Source: Fallopia convolvulus (lineage: Eukaryota > Streptophyta > Magnoliopsida > Caryophyllales > Polygonaceae). From it: DNA of 64,000 nt. The translations under genes were made by a program, and so were the position numbers. This document shows, one piece after another, positions 46,902-58,079 of the stretch; within the stretch, counting starts at the first letter, position 1, and each line of letters begins with the position of its first letter. The notes beneath the pieces were generated by a model. The model saw only the letters and a list, made by a program, of their open reading frames with translations. It had not been told where the DNA came from and made no database searches. The stretch lies in NCBI GenBank assembly GCA_964016875.1, contig OZ024729.1:24262494-24326493 (forward strand). Direction: 5' to 3'.

Positions 46902-47591
46902 ATGGTACTCATTAGAAGCCAAACCCGAATTAGGGAAGAAGCTAAAAAGGTCGCTCAAGAGCTTGATAGGGCTTTCGCTCAATGGCCGTTTTTGCCAAAT
47001 GGATACCCCGAGGACAACCCCGAGCTAGCACTACAAGAGAAGATGCATGAAAATGCACCCGAGGTGAATCTCGAGGAAGAGAACCTTGGAGAAGCATTCC
47101 TCGAGGGAGGAGTTAATAATCCACTTCACGGTCAATCAAGTTCGGAAATCACTGAGCAAGAATTCTCGGAATATTATCCATGGGGACACATGATGGAGAC
47201 TCCACGTCATCAAATCACAAGTCAAGCTCCAATGACCTATCAAGCGGGTGGATGGGCTAACTGGACTCAGGGAGAGTCATCCCATCACCAAGAAAATAGT
47301 CAAGCAAGAAAACCACCTCCAATCAGAGGCCCAGACCCAACAAGAGTTCGTCAACCAAAGTATGACTACCTCATTCAACGCAAGGAAGTGTGGTTGGATG
47401 AATTGAGGTCATACCAAAATGAGGACGCCCAACTCCATGCTCGTCTTGCAGTCAACCGTGGCTATATAGCTGCAACCCGTCGGCACATTGAGCAAGCCCA
47501 ATTACTGTTGAACCACAAAGGAGGCGCCCTCGATGAAAGTTTGTTCAATGAAGGATTCTTGGACAACTTTTGTTTCCTAAGCACGCCCTAG
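46902..47591 (+). CDS. Open frame in gag position, 229 residues, unrecognised
   Basis: Starts MVLIRSQTRIREEAKKVAQE and is acidic and Gln/Pro-rich. A helical tail (QKEVWLDELRSYQNEDAQLH onward) resembles a coiled coil. No CCHC knuckle and no standard Retrotrans_gag core are visible. By position it should be gag, perhaps a diverged or rearranged N-terminal part. It is one of the few long uninterrupted frames of the element. Confidence 0.45.
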   Translation: MVLIRSQTRIREEAKKVAQELDRAFAQWPFLPNGYPEDNPELALQEKMHENAPEVNLEEENLGEAFLEGGVNNPLHGQSSSEITEQEFSEYYPWGHMMETPRHQITSQAPMTYQAGGWANWTQGESSHHQENSQARKPPPIRGPDPTRVRQPKYDYLIQRKEVWLDELRSYQNEDAQLHARLAVNRGYIAATRRHIEQAQLLLNHKGGALDESLFNEGFLDNFCFLSTP

Positions 47592-48396
47592 GGCTAAAAT
47601 TCGGTTGTTTATCATTAAGTAGTGTGAAACTCCAAGTAGTCCACTTAACTCGACTATTCATTTCGTCCTTGAATAGTCAGGTCGATAGTAGCTTTGTTTT
47701 CGTCCCTAGTGTAATGGCTTATCATATAGAGCCTTTTGTAATCCGTTTCCATAAAAGTTCTAATAAAAAAAAAATTCTCTTCTCTAAACTTACGCGTCAT
47801 TTCTTGCCTATACTTGGTAACAAAAACAACTATATCCTTCTTAATATATAGAATTACTGATATTCTATATGAACGTCGATTATTAGCCATTTACAGAAAA
47901 AGGTTCTAATACAAGATAAATTCATGCTCATGGGGAATTAGAAAAAGTCACGCCAACTAAAGGTAATACTTACGTTTCCATAGAGCCAAAATTACCAAGC
48001 CAGTGACTCACGGGAAGATAGAAATTCCCAAAGAGGACACCAAGGAAGGCTTAGTCGACTAAAGATCTAACATGTCTCCACGTAACCCGATCTCGAAACA
48101 AATTATCGAGAGGTATGTGAGGGACAAACAATGATCTAGCAATAAAGGAATGGTAGAAAATTCCGACCAATGAAAGATATATTAATCCAACGTACCGACA
48201 AGCAGTTAGGAAATGCTCAACTAACGTATGGAAGCTTGGCGTGATATTGATGTTTGTCAACCGATTAAGTCAACCATAATAAAGCTATGTGAAAGCCACG
48301 TCATAGACTTTTCTTCACCTCGGTTTTTGCTAAGTCAACACGGTGACAGATGAAGTTAGAAAAAGAAGTTACTAGGACCAAGATATTCTGGACATG

Positions 48397-50840
48397 GGTC
48401 CCTATGACATCATTCTCGGAAGAGATTGGATGTCTCGCCATGGAACGATAAACCGTAACCATCAACTCAGGAAGGAAGCACATATGTAAGTTCAAAGGAA
48501 AAACGAGAAGAAGAAAATGGAAAGGGTGATCAACAACAAGAAGGCCGGGAAGCTACACCGACAAGGCTGTGTTGGGTATCTTTGTTACCTCAATCCGACG
48601 GAGAAAAAGGCCGTGGGTATTCAAGAGATTTCGGTAGCCAGAGATTTCCCCGATGTCTTCCCAGAAGAACTCCCTAGATTACCTCCCCGACGAGAAGTCG
48701 AGTTTTCAATAAGCCTCGAGCCAGGAACCGCCCCAATCCCCAAGGCACCCTACAGAATGGCCCCGTTAGAAATGAAAGAACTCAAGAGTCAGCTCGAAGA
48801 ACTGCTTGAGAAGGGTTACATCCGACTGAGTGCTTCGCCCTAGGGAGCGCCCGTGCTATTTGTGAAGAAAAAGGACGGAACCTTCCGTTTGTGCATCGAC
48901 TACAGAGAATTGAACAAGGTCACCATCAAGAACAAGTATCCTCTTAGACCAACTCCGAGGTGCAAAAGTTTTCTCCAAGATCGACTTCAGATCAGGTTAT
49001 CATCAACTTCGGATCCGTGAAGAGGACATTCCGAAGACCGCATTCCGCACTCGCTATGGCCACTACGAGTTTGTAGTGATGCCATTCGGCCTGACTAACG
49101 CACCTGCGGTGTTCATGGATTTAATGCATCGATGCTTCCATGAATACCTCGACAAATTTGTCATCGTCTTCATTGACGACATCTTAATCTACTCCGGGAA
49201 TCGAGCGGAGCATGAAGAACACCTTCGAACAGTGCTACAATCTTAAGGCACAACCAACTTTATGCCAAATTATCCAAGTGTGATTTATGGCTTAAAGAAG
49301 TGGCTTTTCTAGGCCATGTTATCAATCAAGACGGAGTAATGGTGGACCCAAAGAAGATTGAAGCAGTCTCAGAATGGAAGCAACCAAAGAATGTGAAAGA
49401 AATTCGCAGCTTCCTAGGACTTGCAGGGTACTACCGAAGATTCGTCGAGGGATTCTCAAAGATCGCCCTACCAATGAAGAAGTTACTCCGGAAAACCCAC
49501 AAGAAGTTTGTGTGGGATGAAAAATGTGAAGAAATCTTCCAAGAACTCAAGAAACGTCTCACAAGTGCACCCGTGCTGACTCTGCCCGATGAACACGAAG
49601 ATTATGTGGTACACAGTGATGCCTCAAAGCAAGGTTTGGGATGCGTGCTAATGCTGAAAGGGAAAGTAATCACTATGCATCCCGGCAACTCAAGGTTTAT
49701 GAAGTGAATTTTCCGACACACGACCTCGAACTAGCAGCAGTGGTGTTTGCCTTAAAGATTTGGCGACATTACTTGTACGGGGTCAAATGTCATATTCTCA
49801 CCGGCCACCAGAGTTTGAAGTACGTGTTCACTCAGAAGGAACTGAACAGGAGACAAAGAAGATGGTTGGAACTACTGAAAAACTACGACATCGAGATATT
49901 CTATCACCCATGCCAGCTAACGTCGTAGCCGACACTCTCAGTTGTAAGACACACCCAGAGGGCTTAATCGCAATGCTAACAGTTGAGCCAAAGCTCCAAC
50001 AAGAACTGATAAGAGAAGGCATCGAGGTCTGGTTTGGAAGACAACAAGGTTGTCTAAACACCTTAGGAATCCAATCCGACTCACCAGTTGAAACCCGAGA
50101 GAAGCAAACCGATGCCCTCATGCTGATAAGGATTAGTGGCGAAGTACAAGAAGGAAGGGCACTCAGATTCGTCATTCGAAATGAAGGTTCCCTTCGGTTC
50201 CGAAATCAGATTTGTGTGTCAGAAGTGGACGTGCTTCAAAAGATCACTCTGAAGGAAACCCACGCATCTGCCTATTCCGTACACCTAGGAGCAAGTAAGA
50301 TGTACAAGGATGTACGAAGGAACTTCTGGTGGCCAAACATGAAGTAAGATGTCGCAGAGTTCATATCTGAGTGTTTGGTCTGCCAGAAAGTAAAAATCGA
50401 GCACAGAAATACGATTATCTCTAACCGAGACGGTCGTTTCATGGCATCCTTCTGGAAAGAATTACATAAGGCTATGGGCACAGAATTGAAGTTTAGCACA
50501 GCTCTCCATCCTCAAACCGATGGTTAATCGGAAAGAACCCTCCAAACCCTTGAAGATATGCTTCGAGCCTGTGCGCTAGACCGCACAACGAACTGAGATG
50601 ACAACCTGAATCTTATAGGATTCAACCACAACGACAAACTGGCATTCCACCATCAAGATGGCTCCTTTTGAGGAGAGACCGCTTAAGATAGTAGAGCACC
50701 GAATTAAACAGCTACGCAACAAAGAAGTACCTCTAGTTCAGGTACTTTGGTCCAAAGATGGCAATAAAGGTACAACTTGGAAAACCTGGGAAACCGAGCA
50801 AGATATGCAGAGACGTTTTCCCCAGTCAATGTCTTCTTAA
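48397..50840 (+). pseudogene. Chromovirus pol remnants: protease end, RT, RNase H, integrase, chromodomain
   Basis: The protease end GPYDIILGRDWMSRHG is at about 48397. RT: DFPDVFPEELPRLPP, an in-frame stop at 48841, FRLCIDYRELNKVTIKNKY, a short frame-changing deletion near 48945, VFSKIDFRSGYHQL, and FIDDILIYS (catalytic Asp pair). A stop near 49243 follows, then AFLGHVI onward. RNase H: YVVHSDASKQGLGCVL, a frame change near 49690, then FPTHDLELAAVVFAL. Integrase: a zinc-finger part (FWWPNMK, CLVCQKVKIEHR) joined directly to the late core (SNRDGRFMASFWKEL, SERTLQTLED), losing the first Asp. A chromodomain-like end at 50658-50840 has VPLVQVLWSK and TWKTWETEQDM. Nothing here can be functional. 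Confidence 0.88.
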
Positions 50841-52189
50841 GTGCCATTAGTATTATCTTTTTAAGGGGGTACTAGACCCCGTAGTATCCTCATAGTGTGA
50901 GTTCAGTAGCTATCTTGCCATCCGCGTGTAATCTTCGTAATCATATTAGTGTTGCCCTTAAGGCACTTTTGTATCGCAACAGTAGATGCTAATGTTGAAC
51001 CATTCCGGTGACACTCTTCCTCGTAAGAGTGCCTCATTTTGAAATCTATGTTATGATTATGGTTATTATATTATATCCTTGCGTATCAAACCAAAGACCG
51101 TGTTCCATAGATAACTTGCATAAGAGAACGTTCGAGCTAAACCCTAATTTAACTTTATGATATATACATTGTACTACTTAGTTCACCTCAAAATGTTACT
51201 TATATACCATAATGAATTTGTAAGTTATAAATCAAAGGTTTCGATATAGATTCATGGTGGTGAATAAGAATGGACTTGTACCTCCCATCTTGGCCACTTG
51301 GTTGAGGTAGAATTTCAGGTCTTATTCCTATGAAGATATACACTTTAGGCGATTATGTTGGAAATCGCTCCCCGGTACTGATCACATCGGTGGAATGAAA
51401 CCACGCAGTCCCTCGAGTTTAACCTTGCTTACGAAAAATTACATTTCTTGACAAATACTGTATAATATAAAATAAAGGGACGCTCGAACCATTTCTCGAT
51501 AGTATGATATATATTGGAATACGACATCGTAACGATGGTTACTCCCTCTTGGAAGATAACCATTCCCTATCCCAGTAGTAACTTCTCTAGAAATCGTGAC
51601 TCGAAATTCTTTTTCCAAGGCATGACCCTGGCATATTCAAACTTCGTTTCCATATCGTCAGTTATCGAATGGTCACCTAAAAAGGGTTCCTCTGCAATGA
51701 CCAAATTCCAGAAATATAGAATAGATTAGTCATGGACTTACTCGCTTCCTAGAAACACCTAAGTGTTCATTTCAAAAGAGAAGCTTACTCTATAAGCAAT
51801 CAAACCTGTATGTTCGGGAAGGTCAACCCAAGACATTCGTAGGTTTGACCACAACTTTCGAATAAAACCACTGGACCCCCGCCTACTTCGCTAGCCAGAT
51901 TGATCGGATTTCCAATCCTCTCCCTTGATTCCAATTAAGCCGCATAAGCTCAAATGTGGGAATCTTCTTAAGGATTTCTAATTTAACGATTCCTTAAGAT
52001 AAAGGTACAATAGTAATTCTTCTACTTGTACAGTCATCTTAACTAAAGAACGAAATGTTCTTTAAGGGGGTACTAGACCTTTTCTCGTTTCCTCAAGGAT
52101 GAGAGTGTTAGGAGCTTTCCGTGTTAACCTTGTACCACCCTAAGTCTTTCCTAGTTTCGGGGACGAAACTAATTTTAAGGGGGTACTAT
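50841..52189 (+). other. 3' internal untranslated region with three polypurine-like tracts
   Basis: The phrase TTAAGGGGGTACTA appears near 50861, 52062 and 52176; only the last abuts the 3' LTR. No coding is recognised between them. The repetition suggests internal duplication or an older nested end. Confidence 0.6.
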
Positions 52190-55100
52190 TGTAATATCCG
52201 CCATATTCCAAGTTTTTTTTTTATAATATGATATTTATTATCAATTATTTTTTTTTAAAAGGGAGAATTTCTAAATATCAAATTAACTTCTATTATTTTC
52301 TTTTGAAAGAGATTATCAAGAAAATTAAAATAGATAAAAATTCAATAAAATAACATGAGGGGCATAGATTAGTAAAGTGAGGTAATTTAATAAGAAGAGC
52401 ATTAGACAAAAATAAGGTCTTTTAGAAATTGAATTTATTCCATAAAATAAATTACACAAAGGCCTAAAAATACAATTTACAAGCTTTGTAAAAAGAATGC
52501 AAGAGCCGGGATTTGAACCCGAGACCTCTTGCAAATCTCTACACACGCCCCTCCCCTCTTCCGCTAGGCCAATGTGACTTCCTTGCCATTTACCCCACTC
52601 CTTTAATTTTATAACAATATTAGCTTCTTCTTCTTCAAACAAGTCAAAGAAGTGTGATTGATGTGACACTCTTCCAATGCATGGCCATGGAAGCTTCTCT
52701 TCCTTCTCCTTGGCTTGCAAGACACCTTTGATTACAACACCTTGCATCACCCTCCAACAAACACACCATGGACCAATGGTGAAGCTCTTCTTCCTCCTCC
52801 ATTGGTCTATTCCCTTAGCCATGGATTGAGAACTCCACAAACTTGTCTATAAATACCCTCCCTCAAGCATTCACTCAAGCCTTTGCTCTCTCTTCTACTC
52901 TTCCTAGCAATTGCATTCTAAGTCATCAAAAATCAGCCCCATTGCTAGCCAAATACCTCCATTAAAACACATCCAAACCTTATCTTCTTCCTCTTGGAGC
53001 CCTCGCCGGACCGCCCTTGGAGCCCGCCGGACGTCGCCGCCCCCTTCGCGCCACCGTCCGCCCACGCCGGAGCCGCCGCCGCCTCTAGTGGTGCCGTCCA
53101 AGACCGCCGGCCCTCCTCCCCTGTCTTCTCCTCCAGTGTTCTGTAAAACACAGAATACCAAAAAGTATAAAATCCTATCCTAAATTCCATTTATTTAATT
53201 CATGCAAGTATGAATTTATAAAGTTTTTATATGTTATTAGAAATTATTTTAGGAAAATAAGAAATAAAACTATGTTAGTAAGATCTTGTTAGTTAAAAGC
53301 TAGAAACAAACTAGTTTACCTTGGTAACTTAAGATATAAACAAATAGATAAATTTTTATGGATTTTATTACATGCATGCCTCTTTCATAAAATAAATAGT
53401 GGATTTTATAAAATAATTATAGCATACAAGATAATAATTATTGTTGTCATCTTTGATCAAATAGGAATTTTAAAAGTTATTATGCATGCCTTAAACTAAA
53501 AGATAAAATCATACTATATGATCTTAGAAATAAAAAGGTTTGGTAAATAAAACCATTACCATTTTTATATGAAGTTAACAAATTCCCTAAGTTAATAAAA
53601 GTTGTTGCATGGCCCAATCTATAAAAGATATAGGATTTATAAAATTAAGTGAATAAATAAAATTACGAAAATAAATATTTATTCAATAAAAATATGAACT
53701 TTAGCATATCTTTATATATGAGAGTTATTACAAAGTATCATCTATTATTAGGATATGATAAAATAAGATATTATTAGCATATGAGTTATTATTAGGATAT
53801 TACAAGAACAAGTATATGAGAGCATGAGATTTTTAGTTATAGAATATAATACTATTAACGGAAATATTACTAAGTCATCTATAAGGAAAGTATATTTTTA
53901 TAATCACTAGGTGTAGAGATATTTACATAAGACATGAGTTCTAGGATAAAAATATCAAGTAAGATATTACAAATATTCTAGGAGATTATTATAGCATAAG
54001 GATGACTTGCATGAAAGAAATCTTCTAATTATAAAGAAGGTATTATTTTTATAAGCTATAATATTATAATAACAAATTATAAATATAAAGTAAGATTAAT
54101 CTAAATTTAGACAAGTTACCTTGTAAGGAAATTTAGAAACTTCTAATTATGGAAACTTCCTTATAGAGGAGTATATACATGACAATTTTATTTAAAAAGG
54201 ATTATGTAGGTAAATACTTTTCTATTAAGAAAATATTATTAATAAAGTATTTTAGATAAGGTAGTCAAAATTATAAGTTCCATCCTAGAATAAATGGGAA
54301 ATTTAAAAGTAATAGTTTATTGTCATGAATAAGTAAAAAGGATAATTTTTAATAATTATTTTACTAATTATTTTTAAATAAAGATTTTACGGAATAGTAA
54401 GGATATTACAAATCCAAAATAATAATAACGGAATATTATTATTTTGAGGAAAATAACTTTCTAAATTATTATTATAATAATTTAGAATCTCTAGCTCTCT
54501 TATAAAATATTATAAGAGATAATCCAAATCTTAGAAAGAAAATCATGATTTTGAGCCTTTTCGTAAATTTCCGTGACAATAGGTCGGAATCCTCGCTCGT
54601 AGTAGGGAATCGCATAAGTTTCGTCAAGGCTCGTGTGCTAGAACTCGTTACGCTAAGGCAAGTGGAATTTCCCCTTGCAACCTTTACATTCCATTTCGTG
54701 AAAATCCTTGATGTTGGGAACAATTTGTATGCTTAAATAAAAATGAATCTAGGAAATATTGATTGCTAGAAATAACGACAATTGTTAGCGTAGTATGCTT
54801 TATATTCCTTTGTTAGGATTATATATGCTAGTATGTTTGTTATCTTGATTGATTACAATCTCGTTCAGAGATTTACCTTAAATAAACTAGAAAGGGGTGC
54901 GGGTTAGCCGACACCTCTACATAACCTTACTAAGTCGTACGTCCATACCACTTTCGGGATCATGATCTCCATCCGCTCCGATTGCAAGGAGGGATTGTGC
55001 GGCACTCTAGCTAAGTGCCGGAGAATTGATAGTTCTCCTTCGGGTGGCTCAGAATATCCGTGTCCCACCACTCTCTATTAAAAATCATTAACAAAGTCGA

Positions 55101-55865
55101 ATATTTTTCGTCACTATATAAGATAAGTGCGAATGCACACTTAAGACACCAAAACCGGACCGGTCTCAAATGATCGATCCGGCTCTCGGTCCGCTCAGGG
55201 CGCGAGAGGTTTTCACTTGTATGATTTAATGAACGTTCCCAACATTCTTTCGAAATCCTAAAGAAGTCTACAATCTAGTAGTTCTTCTATTGCTCATCGA
55301 GTTATCTTGATCTAAAGATATACTCTCCTTCGAACCCTCAAAGCTCCACATAAACAAGTTTCATTATATAGCCATCGTAAACACAACCTTAATACCTCTT
55401 TCAATAATATTTGAAAATTCCCAAAATACCCTCGGGAAGTTCCCTTCCCGCTTGCTTAGTCTCTTAGACTAATTCTTCTTTTCCGCATTTTTTGCCTGGC
55501 ATTCTATCGCCCCTCGCGAATTATGTCAGAATCTAGGAACCCCAGCAAGGCGTGAAGTGAAGTGAAGACGAAGGAAGAACAAGGATTTCAAGATGTATCT
55601 TTCTATCATTTTGCTTTAGTTTCATTACGTTTCAAGGACAATCAGGTTTTGCATTTCAATTCCGAACAACTTTATATTTGCAAACAATGTAAGATGTTTT
55701 GTAAGAACTAAGCCTCCCTCGGGAGCACCTTTTCTCATTATGTATTATATTTTATTCCGCATTTTAAATTGTTCTATATCATTCTAAAAGCCTTGGGTGA
55801 CTTTGGACGGTAAAGTCCGAGGTCACTGGCGGTAATACCCAATGTTGTAAAATAGGGGTGTTACA
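52190..55865 (+). repeat. 3' LTR (3,676 bp)
   Basis: Nearly identical to the 5' LTR, including TATA box, GC-rich island and antisense tRNA-like segment; scattered single-base differences and one or two length differences in homopolymers. Followed by the CATTT duplication. Confidence 0.93.
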
Positions 55866-55870
55866 CATTT

Positions 55871-56866
55871 TTGGACCTCCATTGTTGGATCATGCTAGAA
55901 TTGGAACCTCCATTGTAGGGTCTCATTTTGGTCCTAATCCGTCTCCCTCCAATATATAACCCTGTTGGAGATAGCTCTCAAACCCTAGCTCTCTTCATTT
56001 GTTGCACTGCTTCTTCTTCATTCCTCTCTCTCTCTCTCTCTCGCTCACTCTTACAAACCCTATCTCTCTTCATTTGGTGCGCCACTTAGCATCTCTTCAT
56101 TCATCTCTCTTTGGATCTCATCCTCTCCTCTCTCGATCTCACAGAAAACTCTCTCAATCTCTTCTATTGGTTCACCCTCCCCTATTTGTTGGTTGGTTGT
56201 TGGTTGGATCGATCTTCTCGATCTGGTTGGTGCTTTCTCACTCTTGCTTTGTTGGAGCCATCTTTTCTGACTATGGTGAGTGTATTCTTGCTTGGTTCTT
56301 CAATCCATTCATCTTGTGTACGTATCTTTCTCACCATTTGATCTAATGCGTCTGTCTCCTCTGGTTGGTGGATGTCGGCTTGTTGTTTGGATCGAGACAT
56401 CTTTTACCTTCTCTTGTGAGTTTTTTTGTTGCTTATATCAATTCGTCTTCTATTGCTCTCTATCTCACATTTGCATGTTTTCTTCCTGGATTGATCCATC
56501 TTTTATCTTCTCTGGTTGGTGCATGCTTGTTGATTGATTGGATCGAGTCTTCTTGAACATCCTTTGGTTAGTGAAGTTGTTTTTTATGCTTGTTGCTTTG
56601 ATAGATTTCTCTTTTGTGTCCCCCTTTCTCACTTTTCCATGTTTTTTATTAGATCGATCCTTCGTCTATGTCCTTTGTTTTGGTGCATGCATGTTGCATT
56701 GTTGCTTGATTGGATCGATCCATCTTATACCTCCTCTGGTGAGTTTTTTCTTGCTGTGTGTTGTACCGATTCATCTTCTTTTGTTTTCTCTTCCTCACTC
56801 TCTCTCAATTTGTCCCATTTGGTTTCTTGCAGATTGGTAGTCCCCTGACATATTAAAGAAGCTGAG
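55871..56866 (+). promoter_or_regulatory. Promoter, 5' UTR exon and intron of the candidate micro-gene
   Basis: CCAATATATAACCC near 55950 looks like a TATA region. A C/T-rich leader (CTCTCTCT run at about 56026-56042) follows. A donor ATG/GTGAGTG is at 56276 and an acceptor TTTCTTGCAG ends at 56832, giving a 557-bp intron in the 5' UTR. Short GGACCTCCATTGTTGG/GAACCTCCATTGTAGG direct repeats lie at 55874-55925. Confidence 0.4.
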
Positions 56867-57127
56867 ATGAGTCTAGATTCGTTCTTTGGTGGCGATGAAA
56901 GTCCCCGGTCATCCGATTCATCATCTCCTGCATGCTCTGATGAACCCAACTGTGAGTGTGGAGATGGATGCAGCAAAGTGCACTCCTATAGTCTCACGAA
57001 ATTTGAGGTTGACGTCCAAAAAAGTCCCCTCATTGTGAAGAGGCCCCTGATTCTAAAGAGAGCTATGGTTATTTGGATTCTAATGATGGTGAAATCGCCC
57101 CTGATTCCGATGAGGATGATTAGCTAA
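56867..57127 (+). CDS. Candidate small acidic protein gene, possibly frameshifted
   Basis: From ATG at 56867: MSLDSFFGGDESPRSSDSSS, then a Cys cluster (CECGDGC) and SLTKFEVDVQ. The annotated frame then becomes hydrophobic and basic. In the next frame, after the A6 run at about 57018-57023, an Asp/Glu/Ser-rich tail (PDSKESYGYLDSNDGEIAPD, ending in four acidic residues) runs to a stop at 57121-57123. Composition therefore suggests one acidic protein of about 85 residues broken by a small indel. I do not recognise the family. A spliced 5' UTR and TATA region support a real, perhaps decaying, gene. Confidence 0.4.
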   Translation: MSLDSFFGGDESPRSSDSSSPACSDEPNCECGDGCSKVHSYSLTKFEVDVQKSPLIVKRPLILKRAMVIWILMMVKSPLIPMRMIS

Positions 57128-58079
57128 GTCCCCTAAGCTCTCTAATTTCATTGAAATTTTGCGGTTATTCTTGCAGTTTCCTTGCTTGTTGTTTGTAAAA
57201 CTGCGATGGTTTGTGTTTAAACATGTTGTGTGTTTGTGTTTCCGTGTTCCCATTTTTTCCCTTTAATCAATGATGATGCCTTTTAATTCCCTGATTGCAT
57301 GATTGTCACCCGTTTTTTGCAGAGTGTTGTGTGTTTGAACTTTCTGACTCATGTGTGGGATAATTGATAAAGAGAGCTAAGGTTTATGCATTTGAAATGA
57401 GATGCTTGTTCTTCTATGCCTCAATTTGTTTTTTTTCTTTTATCGATGATGATGCCTTTCAAATGAGATGCTTGTTCTTTTTATGCCTCTATAACATTGA
57501 CATTCTAGTGGAAGCCAACCATTATAATGGCTTTGGCACGCCATTAGCTGTCATGTGTAAGGAAGGTGAAAAGGTATTGAGGATATATGAGGACTTCTGA
57601 GATTTTTTTTTCTTTGATCAATGATGATGCTTGTTGAAACTGAGATGCATGTTCTTTGATGTCTCACAACCTTTGACAGTCTAGTAGAAGCCAACCATCA
57701 CAATGGATGTGGCACACCACTAACTATCATGGGTAATGTGAGTGAACTTGTATTGATGATATATGGGGACTTCTGAGATCATTTTTCCTACTTTACTTCT
57801 TTTCCACAACTCATTGCATGCTTACATGATACTTGTTCATTTCATCACCATATGATTCCCAAAAAAATTTCACATTGCGCATGGATACTTACACATTCTT
57901 GATTCTTCATTTAATTACACAAAAGATTTCCAAACCCACACTTTTCCTACATGGAGTTTATTTCTTCAAATGGATGCTCTCGACTTCCTTATTTTGGTTG
58001 CATTCCATATTCTGGTTCACTTGCCTAAGTGTTGTCCTGCATTCCTTGTTGTGGTTGCATTCCATTTCCGTTTTCATGA
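57128..58079. repeat. Noncoding region with diverged direct repeats of about 200 bp
   Basis: Phrases GAGATGCTTGTTCTT, GATGATGCCTTT, GAAGCCAACCAT(T/C)A, GGCAC(G/A)CCA and GGACTTCTGAGAT recur at about 57395-57604 and 57605-57783. A shorter third partial copy is near 57395-57470. The frames at 57364-57600 and 57833-58135 look accidental. Confidence 0.55.

Larger units (their letters stand above)
42521..55865 (+). mobile_element. Complete Ty3/Gypsy chromovirus-type element (Tekay-like), 13.3 kb
   Basis: LTRs at 42521-46194 and 52190-55865 start TGTAATATCCGCC and end GGGGTGTTACA. CATTT flanks both sides (42516-42520 and 55866-55870). The primer-binding site TGGTATCAGAGC follows the 5' LTR by four bases, and a polypurine tract, TTTTAAGGGGG, precedes the 3' LTR. 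The interior has RT, RNase H, integrase pieces and a chromodomain in chromovirus order, but with stops, frameshifts and deletions. The LTRs differ at only a scattering of bases, so insertion was recent although the proteins are dead. Confidence 0.93.
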
